Source: Bicyclus anynana (taxonomy: Eukaryota; Arthropoda; Insecta; Lepidoptera; Nymphalidae). From it: a stretch of DNA of 64,000 bases. Position 1 is the first letter of the stretch, and each line of letters begins with the position of its first letter. Below the pieces are notes generated by a model. It saw only the letters and a list, made by a program, of their open reading frames with translations, was not told the origin of the DNA and searched no databases. The position numbers and the translations under genes were made by a program. The stretch lies in NCBI RefSeq assembly GCF_947172395.1, contig NC_069105.1, positions 8,081,971 through 8,145,970 of the forward strand. Direction: 5' to 3'. Of this stretch, positions 44,075 to 55,579 are shown one piece after another.

Positions 44075-44320
44075 TTTTGTGACAGAGTTTGTCTGGGAAA
44101 GTACTACCACCAAGCAGTATTGCTGTGTTCGCTCAAATTACTGGCACATTAGGCTTAACACTCATGTTATGGCTTATACAAGACAGCACTTTGAGAATTT
44201 GCTGACAGAGCTCGTCCGGGGAAGTACTACCACCAAGCAGCATTGCTGTGTTCTAGTCTAAGTAGAGGCTCGTGAGGCTTAACACTCACACCTCAGGTTG
44301 ATAGATACAAGACAGCCCTT
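44075..44320 (+). repeat. Tandemly duplicated LINE-like 3' segment
   Basis: Two units, each with GGAAGTACTACCACCAAGCA-like sequence, ATTGCTGTGTT, then GGCTTAACACTCA and ATACAAGACAGC. Unit length is about 120-130 bp. I know this motif set from lepidopteran LINE 3' regions. Confidence 0.55.
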
Positions 44321-44467
44321 CATTGCACGTGTTCTTTAGATTCCTTGCGGATTATTGATTTGTTTGTAAGTGATGATTTTCCACTTAACCATGAGATGGA
44401 CCGTTCGCTTGATTCGTCAATTATGACTATATATTATTGTCACACTTTAATGTGACATCCCTTCTCT

Positions 44468-44501
44468 GTAGTCAAGTGGTAACTTGTAAAGAATAAAAAA
44501 A
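44468..44501 (+). mobile_element. SINE B tail fragment
   Basis: AACTTGTAAAGAATAAAAAA with the preceding GTAGTCAAG. Confidence 0.5.
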
Positions 44502-44650
44502 ATGTATAATAAAATATATTATACATTTTTATATTTTATTGTTAAGTAAATTCGTAAACTTTAAATAATGTTCCAAACGCGTCTTACTTTGAGAGTATAG
44601 CATAGTATAGCCCATAGCAAATAGTCAAGTATTAGTAGAAAATATAAAGT

Positions 44651-44829
44651 CAAAATTCATTTATTTCAATTAGGCTTAGTTTACAAGCACTTTTGAAAGG
44701 TCAAGATTATGTCATAATTTAATTTAATTTAATGGTGGTAATAATAGTCGAAAACTTAAAACTATAGTTACGAGGGTTCCAAACGCGCCTTGGTCCGAGA
44801 AGAGCCCACAACAAACTCAGCCAAGGTTT
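44651..44829 (-). mobile_element. LINE 3' terminus, family K
   Basis: Inverse of 49451-49622 (AAATTCATTTATTTCAATTAGG, TTTACAAGCACTTTTGAAA, CTTGGTCCGAG and CAACAAACTC). Confidence 0.6.
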
Positions 44830-45419
44830 TTTTTTGTTTATCACCATTTTACAAACTTATTTAAAACTAAGCTATAATAATTGTTATAAATTTAAATTGA
44901 ATATGCTGTAGATTCTTAGTTTTTATTTAATTATTAAAATTAAATGCCGTAATTAAGGTGTATTCAAAAATTCAGCTCATAATTGTTACTTTAAGTATAA
45001 AAGTTTTATTTTTAGATGCCACGTGTCATAAAAACGGTTTTAATTAATTTTCGCGGTACGATCCCTTTGGGCCAAGGTATAGCAAAACAAAGGTAGGGCC
45101 GTACTAATTAAATTGCAGGCGCTAGTGATCCCCCTTGTTATACACCAGCTGAGTATATGTAGTTAGTTACCAAACTACTAAAACACGTAGTGCAATGTCC
45201 TCGTACGTGTTAATAAAGTATAACTTTAATCGTGTGATGTGCGTTTAAACGTTAAAAATAAATAGCATGTGTAAATTGACTTAACTAAATATCGGGATAA
45301 AAGTAAAATAATTTATGAGCATAATATGATAGACTATGAAATTCTATTCATTAAACAACTGTTCTGTTGAAAATGTGCAGTGCTGTATAACGAGACCCAA
45401 GACTGCCGTATACATTTAA
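44830..45419. other. AT-rich non-coding stretch
   Basis: Nothing recognised. Confidence 0.35.
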
Positions 45420-46190
45420 TTTCGCCTTATTTCATCGTCTGGTCAAATAGCATGAATACAAGAACTTGTGACAGAACAAAATCAAATCCACTCCACAAAA
45501 TCCACAATAACACAAATGAAAGCGATAGTTACGCGCTTTGCCTATGATTTGCTTGATCGGAAGTACGCAATCTACGAGGTGCAAGTATTAGAATTTTGTT
45601 TTCATCTTCACTTAACTTTGGTTCATAGAGTATTGAAGCGCTAACTTGAGATAGAATAAAAGCATATCATATTTATAAAGCGATCGACTGTGAGTAACTC
45701 TATATAATCATTATCATCATCATTATCAGCTGATGGACGTCCACTACTGAACATAGGCCTCCTTCATGGACCTCCAAGCATAACGGTCTCAAGCCGCCAG
45801 CATCCAGCGTTTACCTGCAATCTGCTTGATGTCCTCGGTCCACAGGGGTCGATCAACACTGCGCTTTCACCACCTTGAAATCCCAACGTCCATCGACTCT
45901 TCGAACTATGTGTAAACTATATACGGGGTGCAAATCATAGAAGTTTGATTTCATTTTAATTTATCATCGAATCTGGTAGTAAACAAAAGCTTGTGATAAA
46001 ACAAAAACAAACCCTATTCCGAATGATCTATAGTCCTTAATACTTTATATACGAAATGTAAATTGTTATATTTTGATTTCAACTTCATTTAAAATCATGT
46101 ATAACAAGCATTACAGCGCCAACTTGTAACAGAACATAAAAAACATATTTATCGAGCGATCGTTCTATTTGTCGACAGTGTGTGGTGATC
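45420..46190 (+). repeat. Diverged tandem array interrupted by an RTE fragment
   Basis: About four units at 45428-45560, 45590-45700, 45925-46020 and 46060-46190 share variants of AACTTGTGACAGAACAAAA and, in two of them, a CATATTTAT...GCGATCG end. The RTE piece 45713-45915 lies in the middle. Confidence 0.45.
45713..45915 (-). mobile_element. RTE LINE 3' fragment (second subfamily)
   Basis: ATCATCATCATTATC tail, then GATGGACGTCCACTACTG, ATAGGCCTCC and CCAGCATCCAGC. Frames broken. Confidence 0.75.
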
Positions 46191-46547
46191 TATAAAGTGC
46201 AAGACAGTCTTGTTAATGGGATTGCACCCTAACGTAATATGGATAGGTGAGGCATTAAACAAATATAGTGTGTTTGCAAAGCGTGTTTATTCAATACTCT
46301 GTGTACACAGAAATGTTAGTACACGTCTAAGGTATACTTTTACACTTTACTATGTATTTACTTTTATTATTTACAGCTTTGTGTGTGACATAAAAAAGTG
46401 TTTGTGCTCAAAATCTTGGAATTTGTCTTACCAGTCGCCCTGCAGTATTTCTTGTTACTTCTGCAAAGTAACAAGCGAATTAGTAATCATATTAAAAATA
46501 AAGGTACAGAAATAAATGTATTTATTATGTATAGATAGTTGAAGAGA

Positions 46548-46885
46548 AGCCGTGGCAGCCCAGTGGATATGACCTCTTTACCTCAACTACGATTCTAAGG
46601 GCATGCACCTTCCTCTCTTAACCACAGTTGTGTACATTTTAAGAAATTAAATATCACGTGTCTCAAACGGTGACAGAAAAACACCATGATGAAACCTGCA
46701 TACCTAAGAGAATTTTCTTTATTCTCCACCTGCCTTTTGAACCGGTGGTACAATCTTTACAAATAGTCAACTGATGTGTCAAAAGTGCATGTGCTTACTT
46801 GAAATAAAAGATATTTGATTTTGATTTTACGTGTTTGAAGAATCACTATAAGCCTAACCCTTCGCATTCTGAGAGGAGAGTCGTC
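46548..46885 (+). mobile_element. SINE family A split by a nested insertion
   Basis: The head and body (46548-46729) end at ATTCTCCAC, and the rest (46828-46885) resumes at ACGTGTTTGAAG. The gap holds a LINE 3' scrap ending TTTGATTTTGATTTT. Confidence 0.65.
46730..46827 (+). mobile_element. Nested LINE 3' scrap
   Basis: 98 bp with TCAAAAGTGCATGTGCTTAC, then TTGAAATAAAAG and a GATTTTGATTTT tail, inserted in SINE A. Confidence 0.5.
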
Positions 46886-47390
46886 CTATGTAGTTGTTTG
46901 CCAAGTTTTAGTGGATTAGTTAGTTAATTTAAAATTACCCAATAGCTTATTTTAAATTCTTATGTTATATTATAAAAAATCCTATGTTATATTATGTATA
47001 AAAATGTTATATTAGAACTAGTCACCGCAATTTTAATTTCAGTCATGATTCGTATGTATTAAGCTATAAAGGACTAATTTATAATTGATTTTAATGAGTT
47101 ATAATTGCAATTATTATACTTTATAATTTAATATTGTAAGAAATGTAGAAAAACTGTTCTTATTACACGTAAACCACATTCTATGTCCACATAGTTACAT
47201 AACACATGGTCTTTTAATTATAGTACTTCGATATCAAATAGAAAATCTACTACCTACATAATTTACACTTGTAACTAACATGGTTTTAATTTTAATGTAC
47301 ACTATAAAATAATATTTATGTAACTTATTATAAGCTCGTTAAAAACTGTCTCGTTAAACCATAAATCACTTCCCTTAGATGTTTTGATAA
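46886..47390. other. AT-rich non-coding stretch
   Basis: Nothing recognised. Confidence 0.4.
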
Positions 47391-47650
47391 CCACCTTGGC
47401 GCAGTTATCTGGAGGATTTACAAGACGGAGGTTCTGGATTCGATCCCCGGCTGGGCTAATTGAGGTTTTCTCATTTGTTACCACCCAACCAGCAAACCGT
47501 ACCGCCAAGCGATTTTGTGGTACGGTACGATGTCGTGTAGAAAACGAAAGGGGTGTGGATTATTATCTTCCTCCTAACAAGTTAGCCCGCTTCCATTTTA
47601 GATTGCAACGTCACTTACCATCAGGTGAGATTGTCAAGGGCTAACTTGTC
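47391..47650 (+). mobile_element. SINE family B
   Basis: A head with TTGGCGCAG and GATTCGATCCCCGGCTGGGC, and a body to CAAGGGCTAACTTGT. A-tail lost. Confidence 0.78.
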
Positions 47651-47712
47651 GTACTCAATCCTAACACATATTACGAATGATTGGAGGAGAAATATTGCGT
47701 ATATAAAAGTTA

Positions 47713-48027
47713 TTATTAACAACCAATATTCGGCTCACTGTTGAGCACAAGTCATCTCTCAAAATGAGAGGAGTTAAGCAAGTGGTGGAATATTAATTCC
47801 ATCATTTGCTGGCCCAATGCGGATTGGCAGACTTCACACACGTAGTGTATTAAGAAAATTCTCAGGTATGAAGTTTCCTGACGAAGTTTTTCCTCCAACG
47901 TTTGTGGCACGTGAAATTTAATTTCTTAAAATGCACTTAACTGTGGAGGTGCATGGCTCAGGACAGATTTGAATCTACGCCCTCTGTATCAAAGGTAGAG
48001 GTCACATCCACTAGGCTATCACGGCTT
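47713..48027 (-). mobile_element. SINE family A
   Basis: Degraded tail, body (with a 30-bp insertion near 47785-47815) and head (TGATAGCCTAGTGG on the minus strand). Confidence 0.75.
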
Positions 48028-48507
48028 ATAAAAAATATTTTAAAGTTACTTAATAAAATAAATGAAAATCATATAAAGGACTGCTTTCAAAGTGACTTAC
48101 ATGGTGGTTGGAAAGTCCAAGTCCTGGCTGCTTTCATGACGCCCATGGTGTATGGTGCTACTCCGCCAAGCGATTGCGTAGGAATGGTGTGTGGTAGTCC
48201 AAAATGGGGTTCACCATTCCAAGGCGTAATACCACCACCATCAGGTTGGTACCACCACGCATGCGTAGCTGGGTGGGGTAGCGGGTTATTGATTATTTCC
48301 TACCCCTATTTCCATGATACACTGATAAGGGCGAACGTTCGTGGCGGTAGACAAATTGCTGTGGGGTGGTGATTCCAAAGGCAAAGGTATTAATTATGCA
48401 GCATACGGAATGATTGATTGGACTTCGTCCTGATGGTTTTCAAGAACGATCCTAATCGATATTGTGTTCGTATGAAATCATATTAAAAATTTGAAACATA
48501 TTAAACA
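48028..48507. other. Non-coding stretch with a GC-richer block
   Basis: 48110-48370 is richer in GC and in GGTGG/CCACC motifs than its surroundings. An open frame crosses it, but nothing in the translation is recognisable. Confidence 0.3.
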
Positions 48508-48716
48508 CTAGCGGACGCCCGCGACTTCGTCTGCGTGGAATTCAGTTTTTCACAAATCCCGCGGGACCCATAGATTTTTCCGCGATGAAAAGTAGCCTAT
48601 GTGTTAATCTAGAGTAAAATCTATTTCTATTCCAAATTTCAGCCAAATCGCAATTTAAAAGAGGAACAAACATACACACTTACAAACAAACATTCGCCTT
48701 TATAATATTAGTGTCA
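48508..48716 (-). mobile_element. Helitron-like short repeat, family C2
   Basis: CTAG at 48508-48511 next to CGGACGCCCGCGACTTCGTC, through to TATAATATTAGTG. Confidence 0.65.
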
Positions 48717-48851
48717 TAATATTTTTATATTTATTAAAGTTTTTCATAATATACCACCAGTACAATTACAACCAGCAGGCTAATAAGTAATACGTTTACC
48801 TAGACGAAATTGAGATTCTATGTACGAGTAACAAATGTCATTCGGTGCTTT

Positions 48852-48905
48852 TTTCATCATTGTCAACCCATATTCGACTCATTGTTGAGCTCGAGTCTCC
48901 TCTCA
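48852..48905 (-). mobile_element. SINE A 3' end fragment
   Basis: TCATCATTGTCAACCCATATTC...GAGTCTCCTCTCA only. Confidence 0.6.
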
Positions 48906-48913
48906 ACGCAAAA

Positions 48914-49450
48914 TCATAATCATATCCTTCTTGATAAAATAATTTTACTACTTCGTTAATTATTATTAACCGTGTGAGAATATGTTAAATAAACGTTTTT
49001 ATAATAAACTGCCACGTGAAACCACTGACATGTCCGTCAATAAGTTCAAACGTGAGCTTAGGTGTTCAACTGCGGTGTACTTATATTACAGCCTTTCTTG
49101 ATGAATACTGTTTACCAACACACAAATTAAAAATGAGGGTATCACTAGTCATTTCACACTTAATTATAATTATAATTAACTTGTTCTTAAATTATCGAAA
49201 ATTTTGATGAATAAGCTGAAAACAATTAGAATGGTTAATATATTTTTTACAACATTTTATAAACAAATCATGTCATCACGGATGTCATTTCATAACTTAT
49301 TTATTTTAAATTATGTAAATTTAAAATAAACAAGTTAAGAAATGACATCCGTTTTCTACCTTAATTTTTAATTTATTTGTTAGTAAATATTGCTCATCAA
49401 GATAGGCTTTAGTATAGTTCTAGATAACTTTGTAAAAAGTTGATAAACAT
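48914..49450. other. AT-rich non-coding stretch
   Basis: An inverted pair (AAATGACATCCGT / ACGGATGTCATTT, about 49277-49352) was seen. No gene. Confidence 0.4.
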
Positions 49451-49622
49451 AAAAAAACTTGGCCGAGTTTGTTGTGAGTCTACTCGGACCAAGGCGCAGA
49501 ACCCTTGTAATTTTAATTTTAAGGTTTCCACTTAATTATCACCATTAAATCATGACATAACTTGACGTTTCAAAAGTGCTTGTAAACTAAACCTAATTGA
49601 AATAAATGAATTTTGAGTTTAT
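49451..49622 (+). mobile_element. LINE 3' terminus, family K
   Basis: From CTTGGCCGAGTTTGTTG to TTGAAATAAATGAATTTTGA; matches 44651-44829 inverted. Confidence 0.6.
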
Positions 49623-49699
49623 TTTATCCCGGATCATTACCTAATAACTATTTACATATAACAAGATTTGAGCATCAAACAGCATCTTTCTTCCATAGT

Positions 49700-49968
49700 C
49701 CAATGTCGCTAATTGACTTTCTTTGGTCATATTACACGAAAAGATGACACGTCCATAGAGAGACTGGTGCAAGGAAAGTTGGAGGGCACAAGAGCACGTG
49801 ACAGGTCACCAATGCGCTGGACTGACCAAGTAAAAACCGCTCTCCATGACTCGCTCCATGAATGTGCTAGGAGAGCCACACTACAAGAGGAATGGCGACG
49901 GCTTGCCACCACACCCAAATGACGACCACGACCACTCTATCAAGAGTGTAACGACAAAGCAGAAGAAG
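49700..49968 (+). mobile_element. RTE-type LINE C-terminus and tail (third subfamily)
   Basis: An open frame (49713-49922) reads FFGHITRKDDTSIERLVQGK and later RSPMRWTDQVK and EEWRRLATTPK, the typical C-terminus of an RTE-like LINE polyprotein. A GAAGAAGAA tail ends at about 49968. It is 5'-truncated and distinct from the 17.3-kb family. Confidence 0.7.
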
Positions 49969-50540
49969 AATTAATAACTATGAATCTGAGATGTACATCT
50001 GAAGTCTTCTACTATAAGGACATATCGCTTAATACTGTTCATCATCCAATGAATCTTCGAAAACATATAGTTTGATAATGGAGCGTTTTAGTCCAATTAT
50101 ACAAATGAACTAAAACTTGGTTCTTAAACTAGATCAGTTGATCAAGTCACAGAAAACAGTTATCATTCGGCCCCGGTAAGTTTACCTTAACAACAATATT
50201 TCACGTTAAACATATGAACTGGTCCACTTACACAAATACACACAGACCTACATAGAATTATTATAGTGATACACTTAAGGCCTACGCGGACTCACGGATG
50301 GGATGGTTTTTTTGTAAATTTATTTTAATACGTGAATTAAAAGCATACGTCTACTTAGTAGTAGGTAATTTTATGATAGTGTTTTATTTGTGCAATTAAA
50401 ATTGATTATACATTATATTAAAATAATTTAAAGTATGTATGTCCTTAATACTATTTTCCTGTTCTGAACTTTCCTGTATATAAATAAAATCCTACCAGAA
50501 GAGATTGCTTTATCGCGGTAATACAAACATTCTACCTCTT
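49969..50540. other. AT-rich non-coding stretch
   Basis: Nothing recognised. Confidence 0.4.
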
Positions 50541-50852
50541 CTATCATCATCATCATTATCAACCTACATTCGGCTCACTGCTGAGCTCGAGTCTCCTGTC
50601 AGAATGAGAGAGCTTAGGCCAACAGTCCACCGTGCTGGCCCAATGCGTTTTAGCAGACTTCACACACGCAGAGAATTAAGAAAATTCTCTGGTAGGCAGG
50701 TTTCCTCATGATGTTTCACCGTTTGAGACACGTGATATTTAATTTCTAAAAATGCACAGAAAAGTTACAAGAAAGTTGAAGGTGCATGCCCCGGACCGGA
50801 TTCGAACCCACACCCCCGGAATCGGAGGCAGAGGTCATATCCACTGGGCTAA
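50541..50852 (-). mobile_element. SINE family A, full length
   Basis: ATCATCATCATTATC tail, body, and head with GGATTCGAACCC and CCACTGGGC on the plus strand. Confidence 0.83.
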
Positions 50853-51790
50853 CTTCTTCTACACTAGTGTCAAAAACTCTGTATATTTGTTTTATTAGTT
50901 GTCTCCTTGATTTGAATTGTACTAATTTCTATATTATTAACAATTCCAAATGAACAAAGGATTTTATTGAATTTTTTTTTATTTTGTCTTTGACTTTTGG
51001 ACTTTAAATAAGTTTTTGTATGCTTGCGGACGCTCGTAGTGTTGCAGAAGTGGTCTGCAGATCTTAGTGTAACACTGGTGGATAGAATAAACCTCGACAC
51101 TCTCTCCGCTGAAGTCCGCTAGTGTGCGTTGACCATTACTCACTCCTGTAGTGTCGCAGTGCGCTTTTTACCGTACAAATTGCAACGACAAAGTTGCCTA
51201 TCACGACATGTATTCTCTATTTTCCACTGTGAAACCCATTTTCTCCATAAAATTGATAACACTGCCATTATCTGTTGTGCTGTGCTATTAAATAACATTG
51301 TTTTGTGGAATAACATATAATTCGTAGTGGAAATAGATATTGAAGTATTTTTTGACTACAAAGTAAAATTGATTAAGATTTTATCGTTCAGATAGTAGGT
51401 ACCTATACTTGGTAAAAATAATTATGTTAAAAACATTTCTAAATATTTATTTATTATGTTAACTGCATTGGCTCAATGGATTCGAATTTTAACTGAAAAT
51501 TTTTTGGAAGATTAAAATCTTAGTGCTATGGACACATATTAAAATAAACTATTTAAAAGGATTGTAGTTTAACCACAGAATACATATGTACAAGTATTAA
51601 CTAAAACATTTGATTTGTGTTCAAAAAAATTTTTGAAAAATCTTTATTGATAAATAAGAAGCAATTTTGCCTTTAATTTTGACTCATATCTAATCCTCAT
51701 TATCAATTAGGTTCATAACCCTACCCAGGATTTGAACCCAGAACCTCGCTTTTTGTAGCTGATTTACACGACTGTTAATTCAGATTCAAT
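50853..51790. other. Non-coding stretch
   Basis: GTAGTGTTGCAG and GTAGTGTCGCAG occur about 110 bp apart near 51040-51150. A tRNA-like scrap lies near 51720-51768. No gene seen. Confidence 0.35.
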
Positions 51791-51961
51791 CTATACTAAT
51801 ATTATTGTGGTATTCTAGGGGGTGAATTACTGAACCGATTTTGAAAATTCTTCTACCACTAGAAAGCCACGTTATTTGTGAGTGTCATATCCTATATTTT
51901 ATCTCCGTATTGTCACGGGAACAGGAACTACGAGGGTGAAACCGAGGGACGTCGGCTAATA
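51791..51961 (+). mobile_element. Helitron-like short repeat, family C4
   Basis: It starts with TCTATACTAATATTATTG and ends with GGACGTCGGCTAA. Internal CCACTAGAAAGCCACGTTAT. Confidence 0.55.
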
Positions 51962-52508
51962 GGTATACTATATATTATTCAAAAGTGTCAACTGTAACGG
52001 TTAGTAGTGAACCTACTATCGGTCCGGAAGGCATAATCTACTTAAAAGAGCTGGCACGAGAGATACACTATATAGCAGAAGATACGGTCATCATTTCTAG
52101 CTATGTAATTAAAATCCGTGAATGGATACTTAGATCTAAATTGCCCATTTTATAGCTAATTTACATTATTTAGCAATAAAAATTAGCAGCCGATATGCTA
52201 ATTGTAAGATAAATCTATAATTACTATGCAAATAAATTACATTTCAGTTAGAAATCCTACCAGGAACACGCGAATTTTAGACGCCGATGTTTCTAAACGA
52301 TAACTTTATTAGTAATTGAGTAAATCTATTTATTATGAAGAGCATGCGATGGCCACATCTTTGTCATTTTATACAAGCTGAAGGTTTTAGCGCTGCGGGC
52401 ATGTGGATTTTTTGGATCGTGGGTGGCTAGCATAATAAGAAAAATCGTGTCACTATAGTTGTCAGTATCACTTCACGACAATTCTTCAAACAAGGTTTCT
52501 ATCCAAGA
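51962..52508. other. AT-rich non-coding stretch
   Basis: Nothing recognised. Confidence 0.4.
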
Positions 52509-52705
52509 ATAGCTGACGCCGCGCGGTTTTACCCGCGTGGTTCCGGTTCCCGTAGGAATACGGGGATAATATACAGCTATAGCCTTCCTCGATAAATGGG
52601 CTATCTAACATTGAAAGAATTTTTGAAATCGGACCAGTAGTTCCTGAGATTAATCAATCAAACAAACAAACAAACAAACTCTTCAGCTTATAATATTAGT
52701 ATAGA
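52509..52705 (-). mobile_element. Helitron-like short repeat, family C1
   Basis: ATAG in place of CTAG at 52509-52512, the GCCGCGCGG stem, and GA (TC) at 52704-52705. A CAAA microsatellite inside. Confidence 0.7.
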
Positions 52706-53115
52706 TAATAATCTTACTAACTTAATCTATAGCTACATTAGTTATTACTATAGCCCCTCCCACCTTCTAGCAAAGACGTTTTGCTTACCTAGTTAAAGAA
52801 GAAAGAAATGTTTAATAGGAAATGGCGAAGAAATGATTAGTATTCAACGTTCAAGACCTTCATCACTTAACATCAGAAACATGATAAGAACTACGACATA
52901 TTATAACTAAAAATAAAAGAAAAACAACTGTCGACTAATATAATAAAAAATATCGTTCTCTTTTTAATTGCGATGTGGAGAAAGAGATAGTGTGTTTTGA
53001 CTGCGTAAAAGGTATAATGCTGGCTTATTCACTATCTTTGACGTATGCTAGTTGACTTATACGAAATTGAGATTCTATGTAACAAATGTCATCCGGTGCT
53101 TACTGGTGGATATCA
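52706..53115. other. AT-rich non-coding stretch
   Basis: Nothing recognised. Confidence 0.4.
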
Positions 53116-53342
53116 TCCTACTAATATTATAAACGCGAAAGTTTGTATGCATGTATGTTTGGATGTTTGTTACTCTTTAACGCCGCTACTACTAAGGCGA
53201 TTTGGCTAAAATTTGGAATGGAAATGGATTTTACTCTGGAATAACACATAGGCTACTTTTTATCCCGAAAAAATCCATGGTTCCCGAAGGATTTGTGAAA
53301 AACTAAATTCCACGCGGACGAAGTCGCGCGGGCGTCGGCCAG
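53116..53342 (+). mobile_element. Helitron-like short repeat, family C2, complete
   Basis: TCCTACTAATATTATAAACG at the left end and GAAGTCGCGCGGGCGTCGGCC-AG at the right (CTAG mutated to CCAG). Confidence 0.7.
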
Positions 53343-53744
53343 TACATTATGTAAATAACATTTAATCAATTGATTTGATGTTCACTTTAATAGGTTGATA
53401 ATAAAGATCAAAATAGTGAATAGGCCAGCTAAGTCAAACTTAATTCATCTACCTATGATTAAAAGATCTATAGATAAATAAATACCTATACTTCAAAACT
53501 TTACGAGTTAATATTTAAATCCATAAAAAGGGTTTGCCTTTTACAGTAAGTAGGTAAGGTCTAGTACTATCTCAAATCTAGATTACTGTTAATACCTTAC
53601 TTGTTGGTGTTACAAATGAGGCGATGTAAATGAATTCTAATGAATTTTAATGATTTTCTGAAGTCACCGCACAGGGTCGGTCGCTTTGGTTAGACAGTAT
53701 TGATTAGGTTCTTTTTAGGGATATCTAAATATTAAAAAAAGGTA
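53343..53744. other. AT-rich non-coding stretch
   Basis: Nothing recognised. Confidence 0.4.
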
Positions 53745-53909
53745 AAATTTTGGTATTGTAATGAGTAATCTTTGGATCTACAGAACCGATTTTGAAAATT
53801 ATTTTACCACTAGAAAGCAGCGTTATTTGTGAGTGATATAGGCTGTATTTTATCACCGTACTTTCATGGGGACGAATACTACGCGGATGAAACTGCGGGC
53901 ATCGGCTAC
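53745..53909 (+). mobile_element. Helitron-like short repeat, family C4
   Basis: Internal AACCGATTTTGAAAATTATT, CCACTAGAAAGCAGCGTTAT, and the GCGGGCATCGGCTA end. Left end lost. Confidence 0.5.
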
Positions 53910-54280
53910 TTTAAGATAAAAATATCCAATAGGTCCACAGTAAACAGGTTATTTTTTATTTTAATTTTATATTTTTGTTTTATTTAATTATTTGGGTTAC
54001 ATGGGTTAGATTACTGTACCTTGTAGACTCTTTCCGTAACCATTCCTTTTCCCACGTGCATAAGTAGTGACTAGATTACCGAGCTATTACCAAAATTAAC
54101 CGCCAAGTGATTTAGCGTACCAGTACGATGCCGTTTGAAATCTATATAGTCCGGGGTATACGACTAATGAACGTACATACATTTTATATAGCTCTTGGAT
54201 TTTATGAAAGACATTGATACTTCATGTAGGTAGGTAACATTATGAATGTGTAATCAATAAAAGGCTCAAAGTCACTCAGC
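53910..54280. other. AT-rich non-coding stretch
   Basis: A SINE B body scrap (CCGCCAAGTGATTTAGC, about 54100-54135) is the only recognised piece. Confidence 0.4.
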
Positions 54281-54640
54281 GGGCGATGGAGCGAGCTATG
54301 CTTGGAGTTTCTCTGTGTGATCGAATCAGAAATGAGGAGATCCGCAGAAGAACCAAAGTCACATATAGCTCAGCGAGTCGCGAAGCTGAAGTGGCAATGG
54401 TTCACACATAGTTCGTAGAGCCGATGGACGTTGGGGTCCCAAGGTGCTGGAATGGCGACCCTGCACCGGAAAGCGCAATGTTTGTTGACCCCCCACTAAG
54501 TGGACCTAGGACATCAAACGGGTTGTAGGGAGCAGCTGGATGCTCGCGGCTTTAGACAGGTTTGTTTGGAAGTCCATGCAAGAGGCCTATGTCCAGCAGT
54601 AGACGCCCATTGGGTGTTAATGATGATGATGATGAAGCAA
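54281..54640 (+). mobile_element. RTE LINE 3' fragment (second subfamily), 360 bp
   Basis: It aligns with the last 350 bp of the RTE coding region (ATGGAGCGAGCTATG, AATGAGGAGATCCGCAGAAG, GATGGACGTTGGGGTCCC). Several frameshifts. Tail ATGATGATGATG. Confidence 0.82.
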
Positions 54641-55264
54641 CATACGTAAAAAACTAAAAGATATGAAAAAAACAAACCTCGACGCAAACAAAACTAATGC
54701 TGTCGTTTTTGTTATTCCTATCATAATAACGAACCAAGCTTCAATCACAATCGCATCCCATTTATAACTATCACATACCTAATGTCATAGTGTTAATATA
54801 ATAATTATAATATCTAATCTCTTTATTACACTATTAATAAAGTCTTAGCCCACACGAACAACATAAGTAAACACTAATGAGTTTTTGATACATTTGTAAG
54901 CTGTCGAAATTAATTCGCAACACTTAGTTACAAACGAGGCGATAAAATGCAGGTTTTCGTTTTCAATAAACCTATATCCTTGTTGGAAATTATTACTACA
55001 TTTTATATAAACAAAATCCTACGCCGTCTGTCTGTTACTAAAAGAGTTTTCACTACTCTTGCGCAAAAACACTATCATATTACCTCTCCATAGCGGGGCT
55101 AAACAAGCATTTCAGCCTCTAGGAGCTAAAGTAATTTTGTTTTTTTAACTTTTGTATATTACGAATACCTACTAACCTACTATAAAACGGAAAAGGTTTA
55201 ATTCATAACTAGTTTAATCATACTAAAATAATGACCTCTTCCAAACAAGGATTTTATTCGTAAA
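54641..55264. other. AT-rich non-coding stretch
   Basis: Nothing recognised. Confidence 0.4.
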
Positions 55265-55269
55265 TAGAA

Positions 55270-55312
55270 TCATTTTATTTTATTTTATTTTATTTTTTAT
55301 TTTATTTATTTG
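55270..55312 (+). repeat. ATTTT microsatellite (LINE 3' tail)
   Basis: ATTTTATTTTATTTT units at the 3' end of the minus-strand LINE. Confidence 0.85.
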
Positions 55313-55579
55313 GGATCGAAAACAGTTGTGTACAATAATATATATTACAAAACTTAAAGTAAATTTAAAAACAAATAGTTTACATACACAACCCACATCT
55401 CTATCCACGAGTAATTATCCAAAATGTAGATGGGGCTGATAAAAATGATATTCAAATTAAATTATCTAACAAAGTGCTTTTATACAAAGAAAAGAAAATA
55501 ATGAAATAAAAAAAAAAACAAAAAAAGAAATGACACAATTACAATAAAAATTAAAGTATATAAATAAATAGCAAAATTA

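Noticed and set aside
47953..48372. 139-codon open frame with Gly/Trp-rich end
   Set aside because: It begins inside SINE A and shows no known motif; the GC-richer part remains unexplained.
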